Assembly: GCA_947490035.1 (NCBI GenBank)
Contig: CANLGS010000031.1
Span: forward strand, 1-13,229
DNA from: Gemmataceae bacterium
GTDB taxonomy: Bacteria > Planctomycetota > Planctomycetia > Gemmatales > Gemmataceae
DNA length: 13,229 nucleotides
Direction of reading: 5' to 3'
In this document: piece after piece, positions 7,051 through 13,229 of the stretch
Layout of the letters: every line of letters starts with the position of its first letter
Numbering within the stretch: position 1 is the stretch's first letter
Notes under the pieces: model-generated
What the model saw: the letters and a program-made list of their open reading frames with translations, nothing else
The model's database searches: none
What the model was told of the DNA's origin: nothing
Program-made: the position numbers and the translations under genes

Positions 7051-8196
7051 ATGCGTAACCCACTGCAATCCGTGTCGCGTCGCGATTTCTTCCGGGTCGC
7101 CGCTTCCTCCGGTTCGGCCGCGGCGCTCCACCTCGGCGCGTTCGCGCAGCCGGGCGGGGCGCCGCGCTCGGACACCGGCGCCGAGTTCATCACCGCCGAC
7201 ACGCAGACCGCCATCGACCGCGGGCTGGCCGCCCTCGCGCAGGGGCAGGCGGCCGACGGCTCGTTCGGCGAGCGCGCCGGCGGCGGCGCCACCGCCGGCA
7301 TCACCGGGCTGGGCGGGCTGGCGCTGCTCGGCGCCGGGCACCAGCCGGGGCGCGGCAAGTACGGCAAGAACGTCAGCCGCGTCGTCGATTACGTCACCGG
7401 TCTCGTGACCGGCGCCAACCCCGGCTTCCTGAGCGACCGCGGCGGGCAGTTCGGCGCGATCGGCAACCAGCCCAGCGGCATGTACAGCCACGGGTTCGCC
7501 AGCCTGTTCCTCGCGGAAGTGTGCGGCATGATGCCGGAGGCGGCGCGCCAGAAGAAGGTGCGCGCGGTACTCGAGAAGGCGACCGCGTTCGCGACCGCCG
7601 CGCAGAACGGCGACGGCGGGTGGCGGTACGAGCCGAACGCCCAATACGGCGACGTGTCGGTGACGGTCGCGTTCATGATGGCGCTGCGGGCGGCGCGCAA
7701 CGCCGGCGTGTTCGTGCGCAAGGAGTTCGTGCGCAAGGGCGCGAAGTACATCCGCGAGTGCCAACTGCCCGACGGCGGGTTCAGCTACTTCAAGGGCGGA
7801 CAGGCGCAGACGGGCAGCGCGTTCGCCCGCACCGCCGCGGCGGTCGTCGGGCTGTACAGCGCCAGCGTGCCCGAAGACGAAGCCGTGAACGCGAAGGCCA
7901 TCGAGCGCGGCCTGCGCTACTTGCAGGGGTTCATGCCCAACCGCCAGTTCAACCAGCGCGAGATGCCGCCGGCCCACTACTACTACGGCCACTACTACGC
8001 GGCCCTCGCCATGTGGTCGGCCGGCGGCGACTACTGGCGCGCGTGGTTCCCGGCCATCCGCGACGAGTTGCTCGGCCGCGCCCGCGCCGCCGGCGGCGCC
8101 TGGTCCGACCCGTTCCACGGCACCGCCTACGCCACCGCCATGAGCCTCATCGTGCTGCAACTGCCCAACAACTACCTGCCGATCTTGCAGAAGTAG
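7051..8196 (+). CDS. Tat-exported prenyltransferase/squalene-cyclase-like toroid protein
   Basis: The protein has 381 residues. The ATG at 7051 is chosen because it begins a clean twin-arginine signal, SRRDFFRVA (Arg10-Arg11), followed by an Ala/Gly-rich hydrophobic stretch to GAFAQ; AGG at 7042-7044 is a weak Shine-Dalgarno. The open frame reaches back to 6724, but only through repeat DNA. The mature part shows repeated alpha/alpha-barrel units with QW-like turns: GQAADGSFGE, AAQNGDGGWRYE, CQLPDGGFSYFKGG and GGAWSDPFHGTAYATAMS. These are typical of the prenyltransferase/squalene-oxidase repeat superfamily. It is much shorter than true squalene-hopene cyclase (about 630 residues), and I see no DXDD catalytic motif, so hopanoid cyclase activity is unlikely. 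The role outside the cytoplasm is unknown. It is convergent with the lactonase gene. Confidence 0.85.
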   Translation: MRNPLQSVSRRDFFRVAASSGSAAALHLGAFAQPGGAPRSDTGAEFITADTQTAIDRGLAALAQGQAADGSFGERAGGGATAGITGLGGLALLGAGHQPGRGKYGKNVSRVVDYVTGLVTGANPGFLSDRGGQFGAIGNQPSGMYSHGFASLFLAEVCGMMPEAARQKKVRAVLEKATAFATAAQNGDGGWRYEPNAQYGDVSVTVAFMMALRAARNAGVFVRKEFVRKGAKYIRECQLPDGGFSYFKGGQAQTGSAFARTAAAVVGLYSASVPEDEAVNAKAIERGLRYLQGFMPNRQFNQREMPPAHYYYGHYYAALAMWSAGGDYWRAWFPAIRDELLGRARAAGGAWSDPFHGTAYATAMSLIVLQLPNNYLPILQK

Positions 8197-8200
8197 TGTG

Positions 8201-8396
8201 GGTGTTTGGTATTTACCCCGAAGGGGTTGTATTCAATAGCCCAGGGTCGCGAGGCTTTGCGAGCGCACCCTGGGAACCAACGCGGGCGCACGGTGCGCAC
8301 GCCGTGCGCCGTCGTTGTTCCCAGGGTGGCGCCCGCGAAGCGCGGGCTGACCCTGGGCTGTTGAATACAACCCCTTCGGGGTAAATACCAAACACC
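8201..8396. repeat. 196-bp palindromic element with 48-nt arms between convergent genes
   Basis: Outer arms 8201-8248 and 8349-8396 pair over 48 nt with one G:T-type mismatch. Each contains a small hairpin (ACCCC-GAA-GGGGT on one strand). Inner pairs are 8266-8277 with 8317-8328 (12 bp perfect) and a central 9-bp stem, 8285-8293 with 8302-8310. GCCCGCG-AAG-CGCGGGC adds a further local stem. CCCAGGGT and ACCCTGGG alternate four times (8240, 8267, 8320, 8350), which permits two competing folds. Only 4 nt separate the element from each flanking stop codon, so it could serve as a two-way terminator. No transposase and no credible ORF lie inside. Confidence 0.88.
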
Positions 8397-8400
8397 AACC

Positions 8401-9528
8401 TCACTTCGCGACGGGGACGAACTTCACGCACACGCACTTGCTGACGCTCGCCGTGCTGTCGGTCTCCTTCGCGCCGCCGGTCTTGGCGTCGATCTCCCAC
8501 ACGCCCACCTTGCCGCCGTCCTGACTCGCGATCAGCATCCACTTGCCCGACGGGTCGATGTTGAAGTTGCGCGGCGTCTTGATCGCGCCGGTGATGTGCC
8601 CGGCCGCCTCCAGCGTGCGGTCCCCCTTCACCTTGAACACCGCGACGCTGTTGTGCCCGCGGTTCGACACGTACACGTACTTGCCGTCCGGCGACAGGAT
8701 GCACTCGGCCGTCGAGTTGCCCGGCGTTGCCTTTGGCAACGTGCTGAGCGACTGCACCACCTTGTTGCCCTTCGCCCAGCCGAATTCGACCACGTTCACG
8801 GTGGAGTCGAGTTCGCCGCACACGTACCCGAACTTGCCGTCCGGCGCCAGCGCGAAGTGCCGCGGGCCGCTGCCGGCGGGCATCTCCACGTCGCTGTTGC
8901 CGACCGACCGGAACAGCCCGCCCTTGCTGCTGTTCGAGTACACGTACAGGCGGTCGGTGCCGAGGTCGGCGGTCAGCAGGTAGCCGAGTTCCGGGTAGAA
9001 GAACGTGCAGTGCGCGTGCGGTTCCTTCTGCCGGTTCGGGTCTTTGCCGGTCCCCTTGTGCTGGAGGAAGCCGGCCTGGTGTCCGAGTTTGCCGTCCTCG
9101 CCGACGTCGTACACGACGGTGCTGCCGCCGCCGTAGTTGGCGACCGCGACCTGATGGCCGCCTTTGTCCAGCGAGATGTGGCACGGGCCGGGGCCGCCGC
9201 TTAGAGCCTCGTTCAGCTTCACGAGGTTGCCGGTCTTGGCGTCGAGCGTGAACGCGACGATCGGGCCGCCCTCCTTGCTGCCGCCCGCGCCGACCGCGTA
9301 CAGGAACTTCTTGTTCGGATGGATCGCGAGGAACGACGGGCTGCCCATCTCGGCCGCGAGCATCGGCTCCGACAGCTTGCCGGTCGCGTCGTCGAACTTC
9401 GACCGGTAGATGCCCTTACTGCCGTCCTTGCCGCCGGTGTTGGTCCCGAGGTACACCCAGTGTTCGGCGGCCGGAGCCGCGGACCCGACCGCGACGAGCG
9501 CGGCCACCAGAGCGAAGCGAGCGAGCAT
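8401..9528 (-). CDS. Lactonase family protein (6-phosphogluconolactonase-like beta-propeller), exported
   Basis: The protein has 375 residues. The ATG at 9528-9526 is chosen over an open frame reaching 10353 because it starts a signal peptide (MLARFALVAALVAVGSAAPAA) and has AAAGGA just upstream, 8 nt from the start. The mature protein matches the YbhE-type seven-bladed propeller family (PF10282) in length and motifs: WVYLGTNTGG, AIHPNKKFLYAVG, EPHAHC, GPRHFALAPDGKFGYV, SNRGHNSVAVF and PRNFNIDPSGKWMLIASQ. The E. coli member (Pgl) hydrolyses 6-phosphogluconolactone in the cytoplasm. A signal peptide here argues for a different, periplasmic lactone or sugar substrate, so the gene name is withheld. 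It is divergent from the DUF1080 gene, whose family (3-keto-disaccharide hydrolase) is also sugar-related. Confidence 0.9.
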   Translation of the reverse strand: MLARFALVAALVAVGSAAPAAEHWVYLGTNTGGKDGSKGIYRSKFDDATGKLSEPMLAAEMGSPSFLAIHPNKKFLYAVGAGGSKEGGPIVAFTLDAKTGNLVKLNEALSGGPGPCHISLDKGGHQVAVANYGGGSTVVYDVGEDGKLGHQAGFLQHKGTGKDPNRQKEPHAHCTFFYPELGYLLTADLGTDRLYVYSNSSKGGLFRSVGNSDVEMPAGSGPRHFALAPDGKFGYVCGELDSTVNVVEFGWAKGNKVVQSLSTLPKATPGNSTAECILSPDGKYVYVSNRGHNSVAVFKVKGDRTLEAAGHITGAIKTPRNFNIDPSGKWMLIASQDGGKVGVWEIDAKTGGAKETDSTASVSKCVCVKFVPVAK

Positions 9529-9582
9529 GGAGAGTATCCTTTCGGTGAGAAAACGATTCCCACAACGGGGAAGTGGGTTGAT

Positions 9583-9608
9583 GATAATAGCCCCGACCCG
9601 TATCGGGT
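9583..9608. promoter_or_regulatory. Possible shared divergent -10 region and adjacent dyad
   Basis: In the 108-nt gap between the lactonase and DUF1080 starts, GATAAT (9583-9588, plus) and TATTAT (9589-9584, minus) overlap; each matches the TATAAT consensus at 5 of 6. Leaders would be roughly 40-50 nt in both directions. No good -35 was found. A 13-nt dyad ACCCG-TAT-CGGGT (9596-9608) adjoins it and could be an operator. This is by inspection only. Confidence 0.35.
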
Positions 9609-9636
9609 AACGAAAAGTCTCCCCAGGAGTGTCGCC

Positions 9637-10398
9637 ATGCGCCGGTTCGTGTTCGTCGCGTTCGTGTCCGCGCTGTTCGGGTCGCTCGGCGGTCGTGCGG
9701 AGGAGCCGAAGAAGCTCGACGCGAAGGCCGGCGAGTGGATCGACCTGATGAAGCCGGAAGTGTGGAAGAAAGTGGACGAGAAGTGGATCGTGTCGGACGA
9801 GGTGAAGCTCGCGCCCGACGCGAAGGGCAAGGCCGACGTGCGCCTGAAAGCCGAGAAGAAGGACGGCGGGAAGGTGTGGGTGAACGGCGAGACCGGGCGG
9901 CTCCCCAACCTCATCACGAAGGAGGCGTTCGGCGACTGCGAGGTCCACGTCGAGTTCCTGATCGCGAAAGGCTCCAACGCCGGGATCAAGTTCCACGAGG
10001 TGTACGAGATTCAAATCCTCGACAGCTTCGGCAGCAAGAAGGAACTGACCGGCAGCGACATGGGCGGCGTCTACCCGCGAGCGGACCTCGCGAAGGGCAG
10101 CGGGTATTTGGACAAGGGCATTCCGCCGAAGGTGAACGCCGCCAAGGCGCCGGGCGAGTGGCAGGCGCTGGACGTGGTGTGGAAGGCGCCGCGGTTCGAC
10201 GCGAAGGGCGAGAAGACGGCGAGCGCGGTGCTGGTGAAGGCGGTGCTCAACGGCGAGGTGATCCACGAGAACGCGGAGGTGAAGACCCCGACCGGGAGCA
10301 ACTGGGGGAAGAAGGAGACCGCGGCCGGCGCGTTCATGCTCCAGACGGACCACGGCCCGACCGCGTTCCGCAACGTGAAGATTCGCGCGCTGAAGTAA
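9637..10398 (+). CDS. DUF1080 / 3-keto-disaccharide hydrolase domain protein, secreted
   Basis: The protein has 253 residues. The ATG at 9637 is supported by AGGAG at 9625-9629 (7-nt spacer) and a signal peptide (MRRFVFVAFVSALFGSLGGRA). The longer open frame from 9319 would overlap the divergent lactonase gene and is rejected. The mature protein carries the hallmark DUF1080 (PF06439) pattern: FGDCEVHVEFLIAKGSNAGI at about 98-117, then YEIQILDS, GEWQALDVVWKAPRF at about 173-187, and LQTDHGPTAFRNVKIR at about 235-250. The fold is concanavalin-like; some members hydrolyse 3-keto-disaccharides. The family is strongly expanded in planctomycetes, usually exported and linked to sugar use. The substrate here is unknown. 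Confidence 0.92.
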   Translation: MRRFVFVAFVSALFGSLGGRAEEPKKLDAKAGEWIDLMKPEVWKKVDEKWIVSDEVKLAPDAKGKADVRLKAEKKDGGKVWVNGETGRLPNLITKEAFGDCEVHVEFLIAKGSNAGIKFHEVYEIQILDSFGSKKELTGSDMGGVYPRADLAKGSGYLDKGIPPKVNAAKAPGEWQALDVVWKAPRFDAKGEKTASAVLVKAVLNGEVIHENAEVKTPTGSNWGKKETAAGAFMLQTDHGPTAFRNVKIRALK

Positions 10399-10438
10399 CG
10401 GCGAGGAGAACTAACCACAGAGGACAAGAGACAACGAA

Positions 10439-10464
10439 AAGCCGTGCGACCGCACGCACGGCTT
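10439..10464 (+). terminator. 10-bp hairpin, weak terminator candidate
   Basis: AAGCCGTGCG (10439-10448) pairs perfectly with CGCACGGCTT (10455-10464) around a 6-nt loop. It lies 40 nt after the DUF1080 stop and 60 nt before the methyltransferase start. There is no clear T-run after it, so intrinsic termination is uncertain. Nothing else is evident in this 125-nt gap. Confidence 0.4.
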
Positions 10465-10523
10465 GATTCGTCTTCCTGATTCCTGCCCTCTGATCTCGGT
10501 CTGCTGACTTCAAGAGGTTCACC

Positions 10524-11195
10524 ATGTTACCTAGCTTCGTTCGCCCCACGCCGATGACCGACGCGCTGTACGAGTACGTCCTCTCCGTGGGCGTGAGCGA
10601 GCCGGAAGCGTTCGCCAAACTGCGCGAGGAAACCGGCAAGTTGGCCGAAGGCGAGTGGCAGATCGCGCCCGAACAGGGGCCGTTCCTCGCGCTGCTCGTG
10701 CAACTGACGGGCGCGAAGAAGTGCCTCGAAGTCGGCACGTTCACCGGCTACTCGGCGATGTGGGTCGCGAGCGTGTTGCCGCCCGACGGAAAGCTGGTCT
10801 GCTGCGAACTGAGCGCCGTCTACGCGGCCGTCGCGCGGAAGCATCTCACGGCTGCCAACCTCATCGACAAGGTCGAGTTCCGCATCGCGCCGGCGGCGCA
10901 GTCGCTCGCGGACCTGATCGCGACCGGGCACGCGGGCACGTTCGACTACGCGTTCATCGACGCCGACAAGGGCGCGTACAACCTGTACTACGAGCGGTGC
11001 CTGGAACTGGTCCGCCCCGGCGGGCTGATCGCCATCGACAACACCCTCTGGGACGGCAAGCCGGCCGACCCCGCGGTGACCGACCCGGACACGCTCGCGA
11101 TCCGCGCGCTCAACGCGAAGCTCCACACTGACAACCGGGTGTCACTCAGCTTCCTGCCGTTCGCCGATGGGCTGACGCTGGCGCGGAAATGCTGA
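10524..11195 (+). CDS. Class I SAM-dependent O-methyltransferase (CCoAOMT-like)
   Basis: The protein has 223 residues, normal for the family (PF01596), and no signal peptide, so it acts in the cytoplasm. AAGAGG at 10512-10517 lies 6 nt before the ATG. SAM-binding motif I is CLEVGTFTGYSA (67-78), with the acidic residue at Glu95 (LVCCE). The divalent-metal ligands fit Asp146 (in FIDADKG), Asp172 and Asn173 (in IDNTLWDG), so catalysis is probably metal dependent, as in caffeoyl-CoA and catechol O-methyltransferases. Bacterial members methylate varied catechol-like hydroxyls and the acceptor cannot be named from sequence. It lies 90 nt upstream of dapA on the same strand; no functional link is evident. 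Confidence 0.93.
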   Translation: MLPSFVRPTPMTDALYEYVLSVGVSEPEAFAKLREETGKLAEGEWQIAPEQGPFLALLVQLTGAKKCLEVGTFTGYSAMWVASVLPPDGKLVCCELSAVYAAVARKHLTAANLIDKVEFRIAPAAQSLADLIATGHAGTFDYAFIDADKGAYNLYYERCLELVRPGGLIAIDNTLWDGKPADPAVTDPDTLAIRALNAKLHTDNRVSLSFLPFADGLTLARKC

Positions 11196-11285
11196 GACGC
11201 GCGCCGCAACTTGCTCGCTTGTGCGACCTTTCGTAACCTGACACTTTAACGAAATGCCTCTCCTTCCACTCTGCCGAGGTCCGTC

Positions 11286-12182
11286 ATGCATGCCACCCGC
11301 GGCGAGCTGTTCGCCGGCGTCACCGTCGCCATCGTCACCCCGTTCAAGAGCGGCGACATCGACTGGGACGAACTCGGCAAACTCGTGGACTGGCACTGCG
11401 AGCAGGGCACCGACGCGCTCGCCCCGTGCGGCACCACCGGCGAATCCCCGACCCTTACCCACGACGAAAACGAGCGCGTGGTCGCGTTCGTGTGCGAACG
11501 CGCGCGCGGCCGCACCAAGATCATGGCCGGCACGGGGTCGAACTCGACCTCCGAAGCGGTCCGCATGACGAAGGCCGCGAAGAAGGCCGGCGCCAACGGC
11601 ACGCTGCAAGTCGGGCCGTACTACAACAAGCCGTCGCAGGAGGGCTACTTCCGCCACTTCGCCGCGGTCGCCGAGGCCACCGACCTGCCGATCGTCGTCT
11701 ACAACATCCCCGGCCGCACCGCGAGCAACATCCTCCCGGAAACGCTCGCGCGCATAGCGCAGGAGTGCCCCACCGTGGTCGCGGTGAAGGAGGCGACCGG
11801 CTCGCTCGATCAGGCGTCGCAGGTCGCGGCGCTCACCGACCTCACCATCCTGAGTGGCGACGACAGCCTGACGCTGCCGCTGATGAGCATCGGCGGCAAG
11901 GGCGTGGTAAGCGTGGTCGGGAACATCGTGCCGCGAGACATGATGGCCCTTGTGAAGGCGTTCGCCGCCGACAAGTTCGAGGAAGCGCTGACGTGGCACC
12001 GGAAGCTGTTCCCGCTGTGCCGCGACATGCTCGGCGTGTCCACGAACCCGATCCCGCTGAAGGCCGCGATGAAGCTGCTCGGTCGCGGTAACGGCGAGAT
12101 GCGCCTGCCGATGTGCCCGCTCGACGCCGCCGGCGAAGCGAAGGTGCGCCAGACGCTGGTGAACTACGGGCTGCTGAAGTAA
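11286..12182 (+). CDS. dapA: 4-hydroxy-tetrahydrodipicolinate synthase
   Basis: The protein has 298 residues, standard length for this TIM-barrel enzyme. It condenses pyruvate with aspartate semialdehyde in the lysine/diaminopimelate pathway, in the cytoplasm. GAGG at 11276-11279 sits 6 nt before the ATG. Key residues are present: GTTGE at 49-53 (pyruvate-binding Thr), [10 protein letters not shown] with Tyr113, VVYNIPGRT with catalytic Tyr139 and Arg144, and the Schiff-base Lys168 in VAVKEATGS. Within the DapA superfamily other aldolases (NanA, KdgD-like) occur, but the intact GTTGES, YNIPGRT and substrate Arg favour DapA. Neighbours are not lysine genes. A strong palindrome follows 12 nt after the stop and may end the transcript. 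Confidence 0.93.
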   Translation: MHATRGELFAGVTVAIVTPFKSGDIDWDELGKLVDWHCEQGTDALAPCGTTGESPTLTHDENERVVAFVCERARGRTKIMAGTGSNSTSEAVRMTKAAKKAGANGTLQVGPYYNKPSQEGYFRHFAAVAEATDLPIVVYNIPGRTASNILPETLARIAQECPTVVAVKEATGSLDQASQVAALTDLTILSGDDSLTLPLMSIGGKGVVSVVGNIVPRDMMALVKAFAADKFEEALTWHRKLFPLCRDMLGVSTNPIPLKAAMKLLGRGNGEMRLPMCPLDAAGEAKVRQTLVNYGLLK

Positions 12183-12194
12183 CGCGGCGGGCCG

Positions 12195-12267
12195 GAAGGC
12201 TTTGTGGCACAGGCTTCCAGCCTGTGTTGGCGTTACACAGGCTGGAAGCCTGTGCCACAAAGCCTTC
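12195..12267. repeat. 33-bp perfect inverted repeat after dapA
   Basis: Arms 12195-12227 and 12235-12267 are perfect reverse complements over 33 nt with a 7-nt loop. Each arm contains its own hairpin CACAGGCT, loop TCC, AGCCTGTG. The GTGGCACAG core is shared with the element at 6923-6993. It lies between convergent genes (dapA and the zinc-finger gene), so a role as transcription barrier is plausible. The remaining 61 nt to the next stop codon show nothing recognisable. Confidence 0.92.
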
Positions 12268-12328
12268 ATCTCAACCGAGTAGGCGCGGGTGAGGGGGCTG
12301 CTCTTCACACAATTTCAACCCTCGAGGC

Positions 12329-12559
12329 TCACTCGCTGCCCTTCGGCTTGATCGGCTTGCGGATCTTCCGCGCGCTGTACCCGCCGTAGTTCTTCTTCAG
12401 GCTCCCCTCCTTGCTGGTCTTCTCGGCCGATGTGACCACCGTGAACTCGCCGCCCATCTCCTTGCTGCACGCCACGCACACCATCGTCTCGGGGAGTGCC
12501 TCGATCCGCTCGGCGGGAATCTCATTCCCGCACCGGGCACACGGCTGTGGAACGATCAT
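12329..12559 (-). CDS. Small DksA/TraR-type C4 zinc-finger protein
   Basis: The protein has 76 residues. The ATG at 12559-12557 has GGAGG (complement of 12569-12573) 9 nt upstream, a good ribosome site. Cys7-x2-Cys10 and Cys28-x2-Cys31 frame PCARCGNEIPAERIEALPET and MVCVAC, which matches the zinc finger of DksA/TraR proteins (C..CG..I...R...P....C..C). The long N-terminal coiled coil that DksA inserts into the RNA polymerase secondary channel is absent. Instead there is a basic tail with KKNYGGYSARKIRKPIKPK. Typical DksA regulation is therefore doubtful; DNA, RNA or polymerase binding is inferred only. It is convergent with dapA and divergent from the gene at 12772. Confidence 0.8.
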   Translation of the reverse strand: MIVPQPCARCGNEIPAERIEALPETMVCVACSKEMGGEFTVVTSAEKTSKEGSLKKNYGGYSARKIRKPIKPKGSE

Positions 12560-12667
12560 CGTTCACGTCCTCCGTAGATGTCAGCAGCGCGACTTACGCC
12601 GCCAACTCTGTAACGCCAAACCGGGCGACTTTACTCCCGCGAATCGCCGGAATCGGGCGGAAAGCCG

Positions 12668-12687
12668 CGCGAACGAACCAGTTCGCG
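12668..12687. other. 7-bp dyad in divergent intergenic region
   Basis: CGCGAAC (12668-12674) and GTTCGCG (12681-12687) are complementary around 6 nt. The dyad lies upstream of the candidate promoter for the gene at 12772 and could be an operator. Short GC-rich dyads are common by chance in DNA this GC-rich. Confidence 0.2.
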
Positions 12688-12699
12688 ACCGGCGCTGTC

Positions 12700-12728
12700 T
12701 TCCGATTATCGGCCCCGTGTGGTAGCAT
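12700..12728 (+). promoter_or_regulatory. Candidate sigma-70-type promoter
   Basis: TTCCGA (12700-12705) and TAGCAT (12723-12728) are spaced by 17 nt, with a TG two bases before the -10. Matches to consensus are 3 of 6 and 4 of 6. The leader to the ATG at 12772 would be about 37 nt. This is by inspection only. Confidence 0.3.
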
Positions 12729-12771
12729 CCCATTGCCACGGTTCCTCGCCTCGCCGCTCAAGCACCCGCGC

Positions 12772-13229
12772 ATGTCCGACACGCCCACTTTCGCGAACCT
12801 CCTCACCCAGTGGCGCACCAGCGACTCGGACGTGCGCGAGTCCGTGTACGTCCACCTGCGCGCGAACCCCGCCGAAGCCGCGGCGGTCGAAGCGTTCCTG
12901 CGCGACGACCTGACCAACCCGACCCCGTGGCGCCGCGTGATCGCGGCCGAAGCCGTGGTCGAACTGTACGGCGACGAGGACGCCGCCGCCGCCGCGCTCG
13001 CGTGGGTGCTGCGCCAGGGCGACCTGCCCGCCGCGGCCGACTCGGTCGCGGTGATGCGGAAGCTCGCGACGGGCCGCGCCGCGCTGTTGGTCTCCGACTT
13101 CGCCCTCCACGCGCCGGAGACGTTCCGCGCGCTCCCGGCGTACCACCTCCGCTGGGCCGGCGAGACCGTCGTGCGTGACGGCGAGCGCGGCGCGGAGGCG
13201 TGGCTGACGGTGTTTGGACACGCGGGCGC
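12772..13229 (+). CDS. Alpha-helical (HEAT-like) protein, 5' part, runs off window end
   Basis: From the ATG at 12772 the frame stays open for 152 codons to the window end, so the 3' part is missing. The start reads MSDTPTFANLLTQWRTSD. There is no signal peptide or membrane helix, and the product looks cytoplasmic. The sequence is a run of amphipathic helices rich in Ala/Leu/Arg, such as RRVIAAEAVVELYGDEDAA and AADSVAVMRKLATGRAALL, spaced like HEAT-type alpha-solenoid repeats. Similar short planctomycete proteins are often labelled only hypothetical. No clear Shine-Dalgarno precedes the ATG. A TTG at 12733 is in frame but less likely as start. Function cannot be assigned. It is divergent from the zinc-finger gene across a 212-nt gap. 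Confidence 0.7.
   Translation, partial: MSDTPTFANLLTQWRTSDSDVRESVYVHLRANPAEAAAVEAFLRDDLTNPTPWRRVIAAEAVVELYGDEDAAAAALAWVLRQGDLPAAADSVAVMRKLATGRAALLVSDFALHAPETFRALPAYHLRWAGETVVRDGERGAEAWLTVFGHAG

Noticed and set aside
8201..8396. CRISPR array or tRNA/riboswitch in the repeat-rich gap
   Set aside because: There are no regularly spaced direct repeats with unique spacers; all repetition is inverted. No cloverleaf or known riboswitch core was seen.
8213..9184. Minus-strand ORF running out of the 196-bp palindrome
   Set aside because: It is a shadow frame of the lactonase gene extended into repeat DNA.
9319..9636. Upstream extension of the DUF1080 frame
   Set aside because: It overlaps the lactonase gene on the other strand; AGGAG and the signal peptide place the start at 9637.
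9529..10353. N-terminal extension of the lactonase frame up to 10353
   Set aside because: It would run antisense through the DUF1080 gene; the signal peptide and ribosome site fix the start at 9528.
11211..11239. TTGCTC-17-TAACCT as a dapA promoter
   Set aside because: Only three of six matches in each hexamer, which is no better than chance in this sequence.
12204..12389. Small plus-strand ORF across the palindrome after dapA
   Set aside because: Its codons are read through both palindrome arms, so it encodes repeat peptides; the rest overlaps the zinc-finger gene. It is not a credible gene.
12706..13221. Minus-strand ORF opposite the last gene
   Set aside because: It is a GC-rich shadow with Arg/Gly-rich low-information sequence; the plus-strand frame from 12772 has better protein character.

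Overview
The window reads as chromosomal DNA of a Gemmata-like planctomycete. GC is high, with strong G/C at third codon positions and long shadow ORFs opposite real genes. The gene content also fits: a DUF1080 protein, a secreted beta-propeller lactonase, a Tat-exported squalene-cyclase-like toroid and a large DUF4175-like coiled-coil membrane protein. Intergenic gaps carry large palindromic repeats. The taxonomic call is an inference from gene families and repeat style; there is no rRNA in the window.

Layout. (1) Bases 2-6678 hold a three-gene plus-strand unit: the 3' part of a membrane-anchored glutamine-amidotransferase-like protein, a 1336-residue three-helix membrane protein with a very long coiled coil, and, overlapping it by ATGA, a 263-residue secreted protein with a Met/Asp/Lys/Pro-rich middle. 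This looks like an envelope complex. (2) Bases 6679-7050 are a gap filled by a palindromic element that has itself been split by a 180-bp MITE-like insertion. (3) Bases 7051-8196 encode a Tat-exported alpha/alpha-toroid protein. (4) Bases 8201-8396 are a 196-bp long-armed palindrome that fills the convergent gap, leaving 4 nt on each side. (5) Bases 8401-9528 (minus) encode a lactonase, divergent from a DUF1080 protein at 9637-10398. (6) An O-methyltransferase (10524-11195) and dapA (11286-12182) follow. (7) A 33-bp perfect inverted repeat separates dapA from a small minus-strand DksA-type zinc-finger protein (12329-12559). (8) Divergent from that, an alpha-helical repeat-like protein starts at 12772 and runs off the window end.

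The proteins are mostly recognisable families. The most unusual signal is the set of four intergenic palindromic elements (1772-1848, 6686-7034, 8201-8396, 12195-12267). All lie just downstream of stop codons, and all are inverted repeats whose arms are, or contain, small hairpins with short loops. Two of them are sister sequences that differ by compensated stem changes, which suggests the fold is what is being maintained.
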